Positions 6,808 to 15,649 of a stretch of 32,820 bases of DNA are shown piece after piece (within the stretch, counting starts at the first letter, position 1; each line of letters opens with the position of its first letter). The DNA lies in assembly GCA_045612485.1 (NCBI GenBank), contig JAZKZE010000182.1, positions 1 through 32,820 on the forward strand. Direction: 5' to 3'. The translations under genes and the position numbers were made by a program. The stretch comes from RGIG5327 sp045612485 (lineage in GTDB: Bacteria > Verrucomicrobiota > Lentisphaeria > Victivallales > UBA1829). The notes under the pieces are model-generated. The model saw nothing but the letters and a program-made list of their open reading frames with translations. It made no database searches and was not told where the DNA came from.

Positions 6808-9717
6808 TTATTTACTGACAGGTACCACGCTCACATCGTCCAGATCGATCATTCCATTTTTCACGGCAAAACCGATAGTCAATTTGATATTTTTCTCCGG
6901 CAGATCGTTTTTATACTCATAAGAATAAGTCTTCCACTTATCCGAATCTATTTTCAGATTTTTTGCAAAATAGTAATAGACCTTTCCAGAGGGGAGCCGG
7001 GGGGATTTTTTATCTTTAGGATTGCGTATTCCCCAAATATCCAGAACGCCTTTGCCTTTTGCACGGAAGGAAAGTTTCAAATTTCCGGGAGCTCCTTTGT
7101 AATGCTGGAAAAGAGTTCCATTGGTACGGACAAAATGATCTTTGGGTCTGTCCGGATGCGGGAGCATTTCCAATGTCCGCCCTTTCAGAGAACCGTAAAC
7201 AGCCCAGTATTTCGGAGCGATCTTGCCGGGAACATTCCAGTTTTTCAAATTGCTGTTATTGGTGGCTTTCTCTAATTCATTGAAGGAACCATTGAGGAAA
7301 AATCTTTTATCGATTTGATGGGAATGATATACATTCTGATTTTTTCTCTCCCCTGCAAAATTTACCGCATGGAAAGCTGCCACAGAGTGTCCGGAACCCA
7401 TACTCCAGCTGCTGACTCTGCTTTCACGGGAATCTGTAAGAAATCTTCTGCGTAATATATTGATCTTCCAGATCTGTCCGTCAAAACATTTTTCACCCAG
7501 TGCATCGGCAAAAAGTCTTCCTTCCAGTATCCAACGGTCTTTCAGAACTTTAACAGCAAATTTCCCGTCATAATCAAAAGTTCTGTCCCCTCTGCCGCCC
7601 TTTACGATATGATCGTAACAATTTCCTTTTGCATTGAAGATCATCTGATAATAGTTTTCCCCCATATCCGGATGACTGATAAGGATCTCAAAAGTATTGT
7701 CATCCCATACATTCCCATCCCGTTTCTCAATTTTGGAAACCATTTTTTCCGGTGTGGGTTCCATTCCCTCAATGGCAAAGTAGATATAATCCGGCTCGTA
7801 GGCGATCCTTACATAAGTCTGCTCATTTAAAGGCATCACCTTTCCTGGATTTTTTGTATCGGTAAAGGCGGAAACAATGTCAGCATTTTTCCATGCTTCA
7901 TCATTCAGATTTCCGTCGATCACGATATTGCCGCATTTTCTGTACGCATTGATCTCCCGGTAATTACTGGTATAATCCCTGTAGGCTTTTTCCCAGGTGA
8001 GTTCAAAGAATTTTCTATCCAGTTTCACATGTTCCAACGCGCGTTTATCCGGATCAAGTTTTGCCGCTTTTTCCGCTTCTGCAAAAAGATCAAGGATCTT
8101 CTGATGCACGCCGGGCTTTTCCAGCATTTTTCCCAGAGGATTGCCGCTTCCGTGACCGGTACAGCCTGGGGTTTCCCGGAATACTTTTATCATATATTTG
8201 CGCAATTCCCGCATACCGCCATCCCATGCTTTGCCGTAGTAGAGAGAATTGATTTTTTCATAGAGCTTTTCCGCATCCACAGTATCATCCCACTGGACTG
8301 CTGCGATAAGATACATGGTCTGCCAGATCGCCCTCCAGGAATTTTTCTGCATATAGGTATAGCGTTTATTGTTTGCTTCAATAAGGGTGAATACTTCCGG
8401 GAAAAATTCGCAGTCTATCTTTTTATAATATTTCCAGCGGTTCATCACGCTTTCTTCCACAGGAAGATAATTATTTCCGGCTACATACAACTCATCGAAA
8501 GAGTAGGAGTGGCGTTTAAACTTCGCCCACTCTTTATAAAGAGCATTATAGTAAGTATTGGTAAGGCATTTGGGGTCATCCATATCATGCCGCCAGCAGG
8601 TGCGGTTGAAAGTAAGACCGAAATTGACCTGCGGGGGAATGAGTTTTTTATTTGCCGGAGGAGCCTGGAATGTCTGATAGGCAGCCACATACATCTTTGT
8701 TTCCGGATATTTTTTCCACAAATCTTCTGTAACAGCATTGATGAAAGTCCAGTATCTTTCCGAGATCTTTCTATCTTTCTTTTCCGCAGGAGTATCCAGT
8801 TTTGTGCAGTTATCGCAAGTACACCATGCGGTACTGTCATTATTATACATAAGGAATATACCATCCGGCCCCAGAAGATCTTTTGCGGTTTTCTGCAAAT
8901 TTTTCTGAAAGATCTTTATAACATCAGGATTTGTGGTACAGGGTTGTTTGTTTCCATGAACGATGGGAACTCTTTTTCCCTGAAGAAGCGGGAAATATTC
9001 CGGATGCGCCTTATAGAGTGCGGCTTCTTTCCTGCTTACCTTATCCCAGCGGTATTCTCCGGTAAGGAGTTTGGAAAAAGAGTGATACCCCATAAATACT
9101 TTTGCACCAAGCTCCTGATATTCCCGTTTGTTTTTCACGGCATCCCGGGGTGCCGGAACAGTCATATTGTTACGGACGACCCACTGCCGTCCCCATGTCC
9201 TCAATCCGATATTATTCCCGGAACGCAGCGGCATAAAGGGATTTTTGATCGTTTTCTGTTCCGGAACGGCAATCGTAGGTTTAATGGAATAATATTCCCC
9301 GTCATCGGCGGGCAGAAGCCAATAGATCCCGCCATATTTTTTCAATATTTCGTATGCTCCGTACAATGCTCCCACAGGAGTATATTTTCTGTGTTCAATA
9401 AGGATGCCTTCTTTATTTACTGTAAGACGGAATCCATCCTCTTTCACGTTTCTATCCTCCGTTACAGCAAAGGATACAGAATATACTCCGGGACTTTTCT
9501 TTTTTACAATGGCAGGCCCTTTATTACTGCCGGAGATCTTCCCCAGATATTTTGAAAGTTCTTCCGCAGCATAACGGTAAGCCGGGATCGCCCCTTCCGG
9601 AACGATGATCTGACAGCGGGCTTTCCCGTTATCCATAAGTTTATATTCTTTTCCCGGTAAGGGAAGAACAGCAAACAGCAGAATAAATACAACAGCACGG
9701 AAGCAGGAAAATGACAT
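6808..9717 (-). CDS. Secreted DUF4838 glycosidase with CBM9-type domain
   Basis: The 969-aa product has a signal peptide (about 1-22). It continues with an alpha-glucuronidase-type N-terminal beta domain (about 25-150; AAEELSKYLGKISGS) and a DUF4838 TIM-barrel region (about 200-500). The barrel holds MYNNDSTAWCTCDNC, with Cys 299, 301 and 304 as CxCxxC. A family-9-type sugar-binding domain follows (about 615-790; IVIDGNLNDEAWKNAD ... WDDNTFEILI), then a C-terminal beta-sandwich (about 820-969) ending in DLDDVSVVPVSK. It likely acts on extracellular polysaccharide; the exact linkage is unknown because DUF4838 proteins are poorly characterised. AAGGTG precedes the ATG. It lies 31 bases after a pseudopilin gene and is probably co-transcribed with it. 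Confidence 0.87.
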   Translation of the reverse strand: MSFSCFRAVVFILLFAVLPLPGKEYKLMDNGKARCQIIVPEGAIPAYRYAAEELSKYLGKISGSNKGPAIVKKKSPGVYSVSFAVTEDRNVKEDGFRLTVNKEGILIEHRKYTPVGALYGAYEILKKYGGIYWLLPADDGEYYSIKPTIAVPEQKTIKNPFMPLRSGNNIGLRTWGRQWVVRNNMTVPAPRDAVKNKREYQELGAKVFMGYHSFSKLLTGEYRWDKVSRKEAALYKAHPEYFPLLQGKRVPIVHGNKQPCTTNPDVIKIFQKNLQKTAKDLLGPDGIFLMYNNDSTAWCTCDNCTKLDTPAEKKDRKISERYWTFINAVTEDLWKKYPETKMYVAAYQTFQAPPANKKLIPPQVNFGLTFNRTCWRHDMDDPKCLTNTYYNALYKEWAKFKRHSYSFDELYVAGNNYLPVEESVMNRWKYYKKIDCEFFPEVFTLIEANNKRYTYMQKNSWRAIWQTMYLIAAVQWDDTVDAEKLYEKINSLYYGKAWDGGMRELRKYMIKVFRETPGCTGHGSGNPLGKMLEKPGVHQKILDLFAEAEKAAKLDPDKRALEHVKLDRKFFELTWEKAYRDYTSNYREINAYRKCGNIVIDGNLNDEAWKNADIVSAFTDTKNPGKVMPLNEQTYVRIAYEPDYIYFAIEGMEPTPEKMVSKIEKRDGNVWDDNTFEILISHPDMGENYYQMIFNAKGNCYDHIVKGGRGDRTFDYDGKFAVKVLKDRWILEGRLFADALGEKCFDGQIWKINILRRRFLTDSRESRVSSWSMGSGHSVAAFHAVNFAGERKNQNVYHSHQIDKRFFLNGSFNELEKATNNSNLKNWNVPGKIAPKYWAVYGSLKGRTLEMLPHPDRPKDHFVRTNGTLFQHYKGAPGNLKLSFRAKGKGVLDIWGIRNPKDKKSPRLPSGKVYYYFAKNLKIDSDKWKTYSYEYKNDLPEKNIKLTIGFAVKNGMIDLDDVSVVPVSK

Positions 9718-9748
9718 AATTCACCTTATTACTTTTTCTTGTTGATGA

Positions 9749-10516
9749 TCACAATTCCAGGGAGGGAGATCCGCTGCATGGATACCAGTTGGAATTGAAT
9801 TGTCCCTTCTGCCAGAATGGACCATAGGAAGAACGGACAACAGGCCAGGCATTGTCGGAAGCTCTCTTTTCTTTACGGAAATCAAACATCCTTACTGTTC
9901 CGCTGCAGAAAAGCATAGGTACTTTGCTGCCGTTTCCATGATGCCCGTATATCGGCTCATAGGAGTAGCCTTTTCCGCAGTTGAAATAGTGCAGATGGGA
10001 AGGATGTTTTACACTGAAAAGATTGAAAAATCTGCCACCTGTCTGAACACCCTGGTAATAATTATTGGCTTTATTTGAAGCAGAATTCAGATTTTTACAG
10101 AGATAGTAGGTCGTTTGATTCGATATAGATTCCGTAGTCACCTTATCTTTTCCGTCCGCATTGAGGAACACAGAAAGCGCAGTTTCACAACGCAGACTTT
10201 TTACGGTTTTCCCATCCACCTGCTTCAATGTATAGGGAGCATACCCCAACGCATCTTTGGCAAGGGCTCTGTACCAGTGGGCATATTCACGGTCAGTGGC
10301 AACGTAAGGCGTGGAATAAACATACCCTTTGGAGTCATCAGCATAGAGAGTCCAGTAAACATAGATCTGTTTGATATTATTGATACAGTTGGATGTCCTT
10401 GCCATCTCTCTTGCCCTGCTCAATGCAGGAAGCAGCATACTTGCAAGAATGGCAATGATAGCAATAACGACAAGCAATTCGATAAGGGTGAATCTTCTTC
10501 TCTGCAAATCTTTCAT
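9749..10516 (-). CDS. Pseudopilin-type protein with N-terminal methylation motif
   Basis: The 255-aa product has a short basic leader (MKDLQRRR) and then the type IV pilin cleavage and methylation motif FTLIELLVVIAIIAILA. Glu at position 5 after the cleavage point is intact. It continues in the DUF1559-like style (MLLPALSRAREMARTSNC). A globular C-terminal part follows. The H-X9-DG motif typical of these proteins is degenerate here: HGNGSKVPMLFCSG has two extra residues and Ser for Asp. Processing needs a prepilin peptidase encoded elsewhere. GGAGAG precedes the start. The product is predicted to be anchored in the inner membrane with its domain in the envelope. It lies between an AraC regulator and the DUF4838 glycosidase. 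Confidence 0.92.
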   Translation of the reverse strand: MKDLQRRRFTLIELLVVIAIIAILASMLLPALSRAREMARTSNCINNIKQIYVYWTLYADDSKGYVYSTPYVATDREYAHWYRALAKDALGYAPYTLKQVDGKTVKSLRCETALSVFLNADGKDKVTTESISNQTTYYLCKNLNSASNKANNYYQGVQTGGRFFNLFSVKHPSHLHYFNCGKGYSYEPIYGHHGNGSKVPMLFCSGTVRMFDFRKEKRASDNAWPVVRSSYGPFWQKGQFNSNWYPCSGSPSLEL

Positions 10517-10623
10517 TTTCTCTCCACTGTTTTCTGTAATCTGTTCCTGTAAAAAGTTTACGGAAAAAGAAAAAACTGCTGTCTATCCCGTCTTGCCGGA
10601 TAAATATTTTTTCTCATTGTGCT

Positions 10624-10653
10624 ATAAAATAACAGTCCATACGGATTTTTCAA
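10624..10653 (-). promoter_or_regulatory. Possible promoter of the pseudopilin-DUF4838 unit
   Basis: On the minus strand TTGAAA (10653-10648) is followed after 18 bases by TTTTAT (10629-10624). The -10 box is weak, which fits a promoter that needs an activator. No other candidate is visible in the 231-base gap. Confidence 0.35.
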
Positions 10654-10680
10654 CAGACAAAATGAAGGATTTATAGCATT

Positions 10681-10707
10681 ATATGGAACAATAATAATAA
10701 AATATGG
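10681..10707. promoter_or_regulatory. Possible AraC-type direct repeats
   Basis: ATATGG occurs at 10681 and 10702, in the same orientation 21 bases apart, upstream of the candidate pseudopilin promoter and just after the AraC gene. Similarity outside the six-base core is low and the sequence is A+T-rich. Confidence 0.3.
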
Positions 10708-10747
10708 CAAATAAGCATAAAAAAATAAAAATTTACGGCAGAAAAAA

Positions 10748-11686
10748 TTATTCCTGCAATTCTTTTTTCCGGAATTCACCCGGAGTCATCTTGAAGATCC
10801 GGCGGAAATCCCGGCAGAAGTAAGATGTATTATTGTAAGCACACGCTTCGGCGATCTCATTGATGCAAAGAGAACTCTTTTCAAGCAGACTTGCGGCAAA
10901 TTTCATCCGTACAAGCCGGATATATTCCACAGGCGTCGTATTCAATGCGGCCTGGAAATAGGAATTGAATTTTCTTCTGGACATACCGCAGGTCTTTGCG
11001 AGAAGATCCAGATCATATTTTTCAAAAGCACATGTTTCCAGCATGGCAATGAGTTTGTGATATGTGTTCAGATTGGGCTGTTTCTGCATCCGGTTGATGT
11101 ATAATATACTGGAATATATTATGCTTGAACATTCAAAAGAAACATCTTCCATATTTTTCCGGATCACATCATACATCAACTGGAAATTTTCCACGATTTT
11201 TCCGGAATAAGGAGTAGATAACACAACACACTCCCCTTCCCTGCATATCCGGGAAAGCAGATACCTTTCCGGGATACCGCAACTGAAGATCACCTGATAC
11301 ATGGTACACTCTTTTTCCACGCTCCAGAACTCATCTTCTTTTGCCTGACTGATGACAAGCACATCCCCGCATTGAAATGTATATTCCTTTTTCCCGATCT
11401 CCGCCTTACAGCTGCCGTCAATGATAATCCCCAACCGGAAATGCCCATGCAAAGGATTCTTTGTTCCCAGAACACACCAGGAGCGTTTTCCATAATACTC
11501 TTTCCCGCAGAATACCGGATTGAACGCAGGGGCCTGCAATACAGGATCATTGAACTGGTTTACAAATCCCGTTTCCCGGAAATTCTTCTGCCGGATGATT
11601 CTTTTGGCAAAACAGCTTCCGGAGGAAGTTTTCTCCATACGGGTAGACAGTAATTTATGAAAATCAGATTTTACTGCTTTCTTCAT
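10748..11686 (-). CDS. AraC-family transcriptional regulator with cupin sensor domain
   Basis: The start at 11686 is chosen because GGAGGAG lies just before it; an in-frame ATG at 11725 has no such site. The 312-aa product has an N-terminal cupin-type ligand domain (about 60-160; FRLGIIIDGSCKAEIGKKEYTF) and a C-terminal double helix-turn-helix (about 215-310). The HTH region holds DLDLLAKTCGMSRRKFNSYF and the family signature INEIAEACAYNNTSYFCRDFRRIFKMTPGEFRK. Such proteins usually sense a sugar and activate nearby catabolic genes. Its position directly upstream of the pseudopilin-DUF4838 pair makes that pair the likely target. Confidence 0.95.
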   Translation of the reverse strand: MKKAVKSDFHKLLSTRMEKTSSGSCFAKRIIRQKNFRETGFVNQFNDPVLQAPAFNPVFCGKEYYGKRSWCVLGTKNPLHGHFRLGIIIDGSCKAEIGKKEYTFQCGDVLVISQAKEDEFWSVEKECTMYQVIFSCGIPERYLLSRICREGECVVLSTPYSGKIVENFQLMYDVIRKNMEDVSFECSSIIYSSILYINRMQKQPNLNTYHKLIAMLETCAFEKYDLDLLAKTCGMSRRKFNSYFQAALNTTPVEYIRLVRMKFAASLLEKSSLCINEIAEACAYNNTSYFCRDFRRIFKMTPGEFRKKELQE

Positions 11687-11755
11687 CCTGTTTTCTCCTC
11701 CGGCATAACGGTTTTCTATAATCAAAGCAGAGTATTTTTATATACAAGATCCTCA

Positions 11756-12151
11756 TTAATGGCAGGTGTGACCGCTTCCACAGGAATGATTTCCGCAAGT
11801 ATGCCCTTCCCCGTGATGATGGTGATTGCAGTGGAAGTTGCTGCGTACCTTTAAATTTCCTTCAGCAAAGGCTTTCGCCACCTCATCCACATCCCCTTCC
11901 GCACCGCCGACGACCTGGATACCGGCATTGGCAAGAGCATTGATGGCTCCACCTCCGATACCGCCGCAAATAAGAAGCCGGATCTCTTCCTCCTGCAAAA
12001 GCAGGGCCAATGCCCCGTGACCGGAGTCTCCGGAAGAAAGATCTTTACGGGAAAGGACTTTTCCTTCTGCAATTTCAAACACAGCAAATCCGGGTGTATG
12101 TCCGAAATGCTGAAATACTTTATTTTCCGCACAGGTAATGGCAACTTTCAT
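11756..12151 (-). CDS. NifX/NifB-type cofactor-binding protein with His/Cys-rich tail
   Basis: The start at 12151 follows AGGAG; the upstream in-frame ATG at 12220 precedes the predicted promoter elements. The 131-aa product matches the dinitrogenase iron-molybdenum cofactor biosynthesis fold (Nitro_FeMo-Co): MKVAITCAENKVFQHFGHTP at the start, then LLICGGIGGGAINALANAGI and VVGGAEGDVDEVAKAFAEG. Stand-alone members are common in anaerobes that do not fix nitrogen and may carry iron-sulfur or other metal clusters. The last 28 residues are unusual: four consecutive His, further His residues and five Cys in repeated HTC/CG units, a likely metal-binding tail. It has its own promoter and is probably unrelated to the glycosidase genes downstream. 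Confidence 0.9.
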   Translation of the reverse strand: MKVAITCAENKVFQHFGHTPGFAVFEIAEGKVLSRKDLSSGDSGHGALALLLQEEEIRLLICGGIGGGAINALANAGIQVVGGAEGDVDEVAKAFAEGNLKVRSNFHCNHHHHGEGHTCGNHSCGSGHTCH

Positions 12152-12202
12152 ATTTTTCTCCTTTATTTTACTCCCGTCAGGGCAAATCAAATCATACTGT
12201 AA

Positions 12203-12230
12203 AATATAGCAATGATTCAAAATTTTTCAA
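12203..12230 (-). promoter_or_regulatory. Sigma70-type promoter of the NifX-like gene
   Basis: On the minus strand TTGAAA (12230-12225) and TATATT (12208-12203) are 16 bases apart, about 50 bases before the start codon at 12151. Confidence 0.6.
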
Positions 12231-12560
12231 TACCTTTTCGGAAAGAAGATCATTTTCCGGTAAAATAAATCCCGCAGGAACATGAAAACAGTTTCCATGC
12301 CCCTTTTTGATTTTTTTTGGATTATTTTGAAAACTTTTGAAATTTCTTTGTATGTAAAAATTTTTTTTCTTGCAATTTTATCACTCTACATTATATTATA
12401 ACGACATAAAATATATTTGCGGATGAAGATTGCGGTCTTTGTCTGCAAATCAGACAGCCTCCCTCTTCAACAAAAGGGAAGGGAATTTTATTATTATAAG
12501 AATTAAGGAAAAGTCATACTTTTCAAAAAAAGATCATTCAGATCGGAAGAGAAGTTTATT
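12231..12560. other. Intergenic region between divergent NifX-like and symporter genes
   Basis: No gene is visible. The stretch is strongly A+T-rich with several T tracts (about 12305-12370). It contains one good plus-strand promoter (12370-12397) and a leader of about 155 bases before the symporter gene. No terminator-like or riboswitch-like structure was recognised in that leader. Confidence 0.6.
12370..12397 (+). promoter_or_regulatory. Sigma70-type promoter of the symporter operon
   Basis: TTGCAA (12370-12375) is followed after 16 bases by TATATT (12392-12397); an overlapping TATTAT gives 18-base spacing. Confidence 0.5.
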
Positions 12561-13964
12561 ATGGAAGAATTTGCCGCAGCATTCGCCCGTTACCTGAAAG
12601 CAGCAGACGCATTTTTGTGGGGTCCGCCCCTTTTGATCCTTCTTCTGGGAACCCACCTTTTTTACACGTTCCGGCTTAAATTCATACAGAAACATCTTCT
12701 CACAGCCTTCCGTCTTGTTATCCAGAAAGACGATTCTTTAAGCGGAAATGTTGCACCCTTTGCCGCCCTTGCCGTAGCTCTTGCCTCCACTATCGGAACA
12801 GGAAATGTGATCGGAGTGGCAACAGCCATTGCCCTGGGCGGTCCCGGAGCAGTTTTCTGGTGTATGGTTACCGGTATTTTCGGTATGTCCACCAAATATG
12901 CAGAATCCCTCCTTGCCGTGAAATACCGTGTCAGAGACAGAAAAGCGGAAGTCCACGGCGGTCCCATGTATACCATTCTTATGGGGCTGAAATGGAAATG
13001 GATGGCGGTTGCCTTCTGTATTGTGGGAAGCATCGCCGTTCTGGGAACAGGCAACCTTGTGCAGAGCAACGCCATTGCCACTATTGTACAGAAAACTTTC
13101 AATGTCCCCCCGGTCGTGACAGGTCTTGCTGTTGCTGTGATCGTGGGACTTGTGATCGTGGGAGGATTGCAGAGTATTGCAAAAGTGTGTACTTTCCTTG
13201 TTCCCTTCATGTCTTTTACCTATCTTGCAGGATGCTTTATCCTTCTTGCGATGAACTTCGGCTTTCTTGATGATGCCCTTGTCCTTATTGTGAAAAGTGC
13301 CTTTTCTCCCAAAGCCGCCGCAGGGGGAGCTGTGGGATACGGCTTTATGCTTGCCGCCCGTTACGGGATCGCCAGAGGTCTCTTTTCCAATGAAGCCGGG
13401 ATGGGGTCTGAACCCATCGTTGCCGCTACGGCAAAAACCCGTAATGCTGTAAGACAGGGACTTGTTTCCTATACCGGAACATTCTGTACCATCATTATCT
13501 GTTTCCTTACCGGTCTTGTTATCGTTTCCGGCTATCTTGCCAGACCTGACCATGTGAAACTTGTGAACGACGGACTTCTCACCCAGAGTTGCTTTGAACA
13601 GCTCCCCTATGTAGGAAAATATCTTCTCTCCTTTGCCATTTTCGCCTTTGCCATCACCACACTTTTCGGCTGGTTCTATTACGGGGAACAGTGTTTGCGT
13701 TTTATGATAAAAACCCAGAAAGCCCAGATGGCATACAAGATCGTCTATACTCTTGTGGTATATCTGGGTGCGGTAGGTTCCCTTTCCGCAGTATGGGATT
13801 TTGCCAACTTTGCCAATGGTCTTATGGTCATCCCCAACGTATTGAGTCTGCTTCTTTTGCAGAAAGTTGTGGTTTCCGAGACAAAAAAATATCTCTGGAG
13901 CGGAAAACTGGATGAACAGGATCCCCGCTGTGTAAGAGGGAATAAAGTCATCAATCAGGAATAA
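12561..13964 (+). CDS. Sodium:alanine/amino-acid symporter (AGCS family)
   Basis: This inner-membrane protein of 467 aa couples amino-acid uptake (alanine or glycine in studied members) to Na+ or H+. The family pattern is clear: an N-terminal segment LLILLLGTHLFYTFRLKF, the conserved ALASTIGTGNVIGVATAIALGGPGAVFW with the following FGMSTKYAES, VHGGPMYTILMGL, and GIARGLFSNEAGMGSEPI. About 10-11 hydrophobic segments are present and the length is typical. The ribosome-binding site is weak (GGAAGAGAAG, 10 or more bases before ATG). It heads a three-gene unit, 15 bases before an alpha-galactosidase-like gene, an unusual partner for an amino-acid carrier. Confidence 0.95.
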   Translation: MEEFAAAFARYLKAADAFLWGPPLLILLLGTHLFYTFRLKFIQKHLLTAFRLVIQKDDSLSGNVAPFAALAVALASTIGTGNVIGVATAIALGGPGAVFWCMVTGIFGMSTKYAESLLAVKYRVRDRKAEVHGGPMYTILMGLKWKWMAVAFCIVGSIAVLGTGNLVQSNAIATIVQKTFNVPPVVTGLAVAVIVGLVIVGGLQSIAKVCTFLVPFMSFTYLAGCFILLAMNFGFLDDALVLIVKSAFSPKAAAGGAVGYGFMLAARYGIARGLFSNEAGMGSEPIVAATAKTRNAVRQGLVSYTGTFCTIIICFLTGLVIVSGYLARPDHVKLVNDGLLTQSCFEQLPYVGKYLLSFAIFAFAITTLFGWFYYGEQCLRFMIKTQKAQMAYKIVYTLVVYLGAVGSLSAVWDFANFANGLMVIPNVLSLLLLQKVVVSETKKYLWSGKLDEQDPRCVRGNKVINQE

Positions 13965-13979
13965 AAAATTGCGGAGGCA

Positions 13980-15629
13980 ATGATGCAGATCTCCATATAT
14001 GCAAAGGATGATTCTCTACTGCTGGATTCCGTAACAGAGGAATCAATAAAAATCTCCGGAGATCTGCTGAAAAAATCTTCCGGACTTTTGAAAATAAAAA
14101 CCATTGTCCCGGTCAAGGAGCTTACAAGCGTATGGCATAGCGATCTTTCTGCCATGCCGCCGATGAAATTACCCTGGGCAGAATCCTTTTCCTGCGGTGC
14201 CACAAAAAGTTTTCCACTTCTGTGTTTTCTGGATCAGAAAGCCTTTGTTTCCTGTTCTGTCGGCTTGACAGATATGATCGACGACTGCACAGTTACGGCG
14301 AAAATGAATCAGGAATTATGTGCTTATGAAGTAACATTTTCCATTGTCATTTCTCCGGAAACAGAGGAATTTGAAGTATTTGTTTATCTCCCCGCCACTG
14401 AAAAAAAGTTATCTCTTTCTGAAACTCTTTCCCTGTACCGCAAAACAGTCTTGCCGGTGATCCCGGAATATCCGGAAAATGCCTGGAAAAGTGTGTATTG
14501 TACATGGTATGCCGTCCATGCGGCTCTGACGGATGAATATATGCTCCGCAACGGTCAGGAAGCAGCGAATTTGGGCTTTGGAACATTTATCGTGGATGAC
14601 GGATGGTGTTTTGATGAGGCAAAAAGAGTCACGCCGGAAACGCTGCCGGACTGGTACAGGGATATTGGCGACTGGAAATATTCGGAAAAGAAACTCCCGC
14701 ATTTGAAAGAAAATATTGCGCTCCTGAAAAAAGCCGGACTTTCCTGTTTGTTCTGGGTGGCACCGTTCTTCAGCGGCAGACGCAGTAAACTTGCAGCCGC
14801 CACAAAGGAGTATCTTACAGAACTGCATGAGGGCCAGAGGATCTATGATGTAAAAGAGCGTTCCATAACAGAAAAGGTTATGGAAAGTATCTATTCCGTC
14901 TGTAAGGAACTGGATCTGGACGGACTTAAGATCGACTTTATTGATACCGTCCTTCCAAATCCGGAAAAGCCTCGTTGCCGGATCGCCTATACAGCAGTAA
15001 AAGATCTTATTGACAGGGTGAAAACCCATAAAAAAGAAGCTCTTTTTGAGTTCAGACAGTGTTATGCGACCCCATTGATGGCCCCTCTGGCAACAGCATT
15101 CCGGGCGGGGGATGTGCCTTTTGATTATATGGAAAACTTTTCCAGATGTGTTCAGATCCGCCTTCTTATGGGGGATAAAGTACCTGTTCATGCCGATCCG
15201 GTCTATTTCAACAGCGGGGAATCTGTCGAAGCGGTGGGACGGCATCTGATTGCCTCCCTTGCGGGAGTCCCCATGGTTTCTATGGAGTTGGGCAGTATCA
15301 GGCAGGAACATAAAAAAGTTATAAAAAACTATCTTGCCTTCTACCGGGAAAATCAGCATATATTGAATAAGGGACACTGGGAATTTGATTTCCATAACAA
15401 TTTTGCTTCTTCCGCTTCCTGTACTCTTGGAAAGGAAAAAATCGTGATCCTTGCAGACTGTTCCGTTTTTAAAAAAGTACAGAAAGATTTTTCCGGAAAG
15501 ATCACCATTCTCAATATGACAATGGATCCTGTATTCTTTCCTGCCGGGAAAAATTTTGATGCACAGGGAGCGATTTGCAGCAAATCTGAAATTCTTCCCT
15601 CCGGCGGAAGAACGGTCATACAAATATAA
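13980..15629 (+). CDS. Clan GH-D glycosidase (alpha-galactosidase/melibiase-like)
   Basis: The 549-aa product has an N-terminal beta domain (about 1-150) and a TIM barrel of the GH36/GH27 type (about 160-450). Visible signatures are FIVDDGWCFD, the nucleophile-like Asp 319 in DGLKIDFID, and an acid/base-like Asp 378 in FRAGDVPFD. These are in family order and spaced 59 residues apart. A short C-terminal beta domain follows. No signal peptide is present, so it likely hydrolyses imported alpha-galactosides in the cytoplasm. Two ATGs overlap (13980 and 13983); GGAGG at 13973-13977 fits the second slightly better. It sits between AGCS and MFS transporter genes in one probable operon. Exact specificity is not readable. 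Confidence 0.85.
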   Translation: MMQISIYAKDDSLLLDSVTEESIKISGDLLKKSSGLLKIKTIVPVKELTSVWHSDLSAMPPMKLPWAESFSCGATKSFPLLCFLDQKAFVSCSVGLTDMIDDCTVTAKMNQELCAYEVTFSIVISPETEEFEVFVYLPATEKKLSLSETLSLYRKTVLPVIPEYPENAWKSVYCTWYAVHAALTDEYMLRNGQEAANLGFGTFIVDDGWCFDEAKRVTPETLPDWYRDIGDWKYSEKKLPHLKENIALLKKAGLSCLFWVAPFFSGRRSKLAAATKEYLTELHEGQRIYDVKERSITEKVMESIYSVCKELDLDGLKIDFIDTVLPNPEKPRCRIAYTAVKDLIDRVKTHKKEALFEFRQCYATPLMAPLATAFRAGDVPFDYMENFSRCVQIRLLMGDKVPVHADPVYFNSGESVEAVGRHLIASLAGVPMVSMELGSIRQEHKKVIKNYLAFYRENQHILNKGHWEFDFHNNFASSASCTLGKEKIVILADCSVFKKVQKDFSGKITILNMTMDPVFFPAGKNFDAQGAICSKSEILPSGGRTVIQI

Positions 15630-15649
15630 TACCCACAAGAGATACCACT

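Noticed and set aside
8029..9555. A 508-codon plus-strand frame over the DUF4838 glycosidase gene
   Set aside because: It is opposite a well-supported secreted enzyme; its sequence is Phe/Ile/Cys-rich without domains and lacks a start signal.
14409..15638. A 409-codon minus-strand frame over the alpha-galactosidase-like gene
   Set aside because: It is antisense to a gene with clear catalytic motifs, has no family features, and is another product of codon bias.
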